Source of the DNA: Eubacteriales Family XIII. Incertae Sedis bacterium
GTDB lineage: Bacteria > Bacillota_A > Clostridia > Peptostreptococcales > Anaerovoracaceae
Direction of reading: 5' to 3'
Assembly: GCA_031280075.1 (NCBI GenBank)
Contig: JAITHG010000051.1
Span: 1 to 7,667 of the forward strand
DNA: 7,667 nt
The notes under the pieces were generated by a model. That model was not told the origin of the DNA and made no database searches. It saw only the letters and a list, made by a program, of their open reading frames with translations. The position numbers and the translations under genes were made by a program. Below, one piece after another: positions 7,173 through 7,667 of the stretch. Position 1 is the stretch's first letter. Every line of letters starts with the position of its first letter.

Positions 7173-7667
7173 ATGAGTTTTGAATTGAAATACCCACATC
7201 TTTTTGCGCCCATAAGACTCGGCGGACAGCTCTTCAAAAACCGGATCTTCGCTTCGCCGACGGGCTACCAAAACCTGACATCCGAAGGTTTTCCTCCGCC
7301 GGAGATGCACCGATACTTCGAGCGCAAGGCCATCGGCGGTGCCGCCAGCGTCGCCGTCGGAGAGGCGCTTCCTGACTCCGTGCACGGGCAGGGCGGCGAA
7401 AACCACATCCCGCTCGACAACCCGCAGGTGGTCGGCTCCCTCTCGGAGCTCGCCTTTGCCATCGGCAAGTACGGCGCGGTGCCCGTCATCGAACTGCAGC
7501 ATGCGGGTATGTTCGCCGAGGAGTCCAAGCGGCGCGGCGGGATGATCTATGCCCCCGTCGAGATGGACGCACCGGAAGGCGCGGTCGTCCATGCGGAGGC
7601 AGCCGCCGAGGTCATTCCGGAGATGCCGGAGGCGGTCATCCTGGAGACGATCGAGAAATATGGGGAT
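7173..7667 (+). CDS. Second OYE/FadH-family flavin reductase, N-terminal 165 residues (cut by window end)
   Basis: The frame is open from the ATG at 7173 to the window edge, preceded by GGAGG at 7161-7165 with seven-base spacing. The visible part is the beginning of an FMN barrel: LFAPIRLG, then LFKNRIFASP (the standard NR motif of the family), FERKAIGG, a DSVHG motif, and ELQHAG at 107-112. Aligned by hand without gaps to the preceding reductase it shares about 49 of 111 positions, so the two are tandem paralogues rather than copies. The gap between them is 22 nt with no terminator, so they are co-transcribed. Whether this protein also carries the iron-sulfur and FAD/NAD domains cannot be told, because the sequence stops before the active-site HxxH region. 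Confidence 0.88.
   Translation, partial: MSFELKYPHLFAPIRLGGQLFKNRIFASPTGYQNLTSEGFPPPEMHRYFERKAIGGAASVAVGEALPDSVHGQGGENHIPLDNPQVVGSLSELAFAIGKYGAVPVIELQHAGMFAEESKRRGGMIYAPVEMDAPEGAVVHAEAAAEVIPEMPEAVILETIEKYGD

Noticed and set aside
5072..7237. A 721-codon open frame on the minus strand opposite the reductase genes
   Set aside because: Its product is Arg/Asp/Val-rich low-complexity-like sequence with no recognisable domain, and the plus strand here encodes a clear enzyme with all motifs. Long antisense frames are common in GC-rich genes.
5141..7667. Identity as the bile acid 7-dehydroxylation genes baiCD and baiH
   Set aside because: Similarity is at family level only. No bai CoA ligase, dehydratase or bile acid transporter is in the window, and the importer is of sugar type.

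Overview
The window looks like most of one operon on the + strand from a fairly GC-rich anaerobic bacterium. I lean towards the Clostridia (Bacillota) because of strong purine-rich ribosome binding sites, a short Gram-positive-style lipoprotein signal with a Gly/Ser linker, and FadH-type flavin/iron-sulfur reductases of a kind common in gut and other anaerobes. Coriobacteriia cannot be excluded. Nothing marks a phage, plasmid, insertion sequence, CRISPR array, tRNA or rRNA.

Layout. Positions 1-150 hold a possible tail of an upstream gene and the leader of the operon. A sugar-type (RbsB-like) lipoprotein substrate-binding protein lies at 151-1260. A 252-nt gap follows, carrying a 20-bp stem-loop at 1319-1366. 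The rest of a carbohydrate-uptake (CUT2-type) ABC transporter comes next: permease 1 (1513-2520), a double-domain ATPase (2537-4108) and a second, different permease (4105-5121). Immediately after are two tandem, related flavin reductases of the Old Yellow Enzyme/2,4-dienoyl-CoA reductase family: a complete one of 669 residues (5141-7150) and one cut by the window end (7173-7667).

How the parts may work together. From permease 1 onward the genes are 16 or fewer to 22 nt apart or overlap by 4 nt, so they are almost certainly co-transcribed. The binding protein would capture a small, probably sugar-like or glycosylated ligand outside the cell. Two non-identical permeases and the ATPase would import it, and the two cytoplasmic OYE-family reductases would reduce an activated C=C bond in it or in a product of it. 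That coupling is an inference from gene order; the substrate cannot be read from the sequence. The stem-loop after the binding-protein gene probably lets the cell make more binding protein than membrane parts.

The base composition rises clearly in the reductase genes compared with the transporter genes, so the two halves may have different histories. Main points for a second look: the transporter-reductase coupling, the intercistronic hairpin, and unusual active-site and iron-sulfur residues in the complete reductase.
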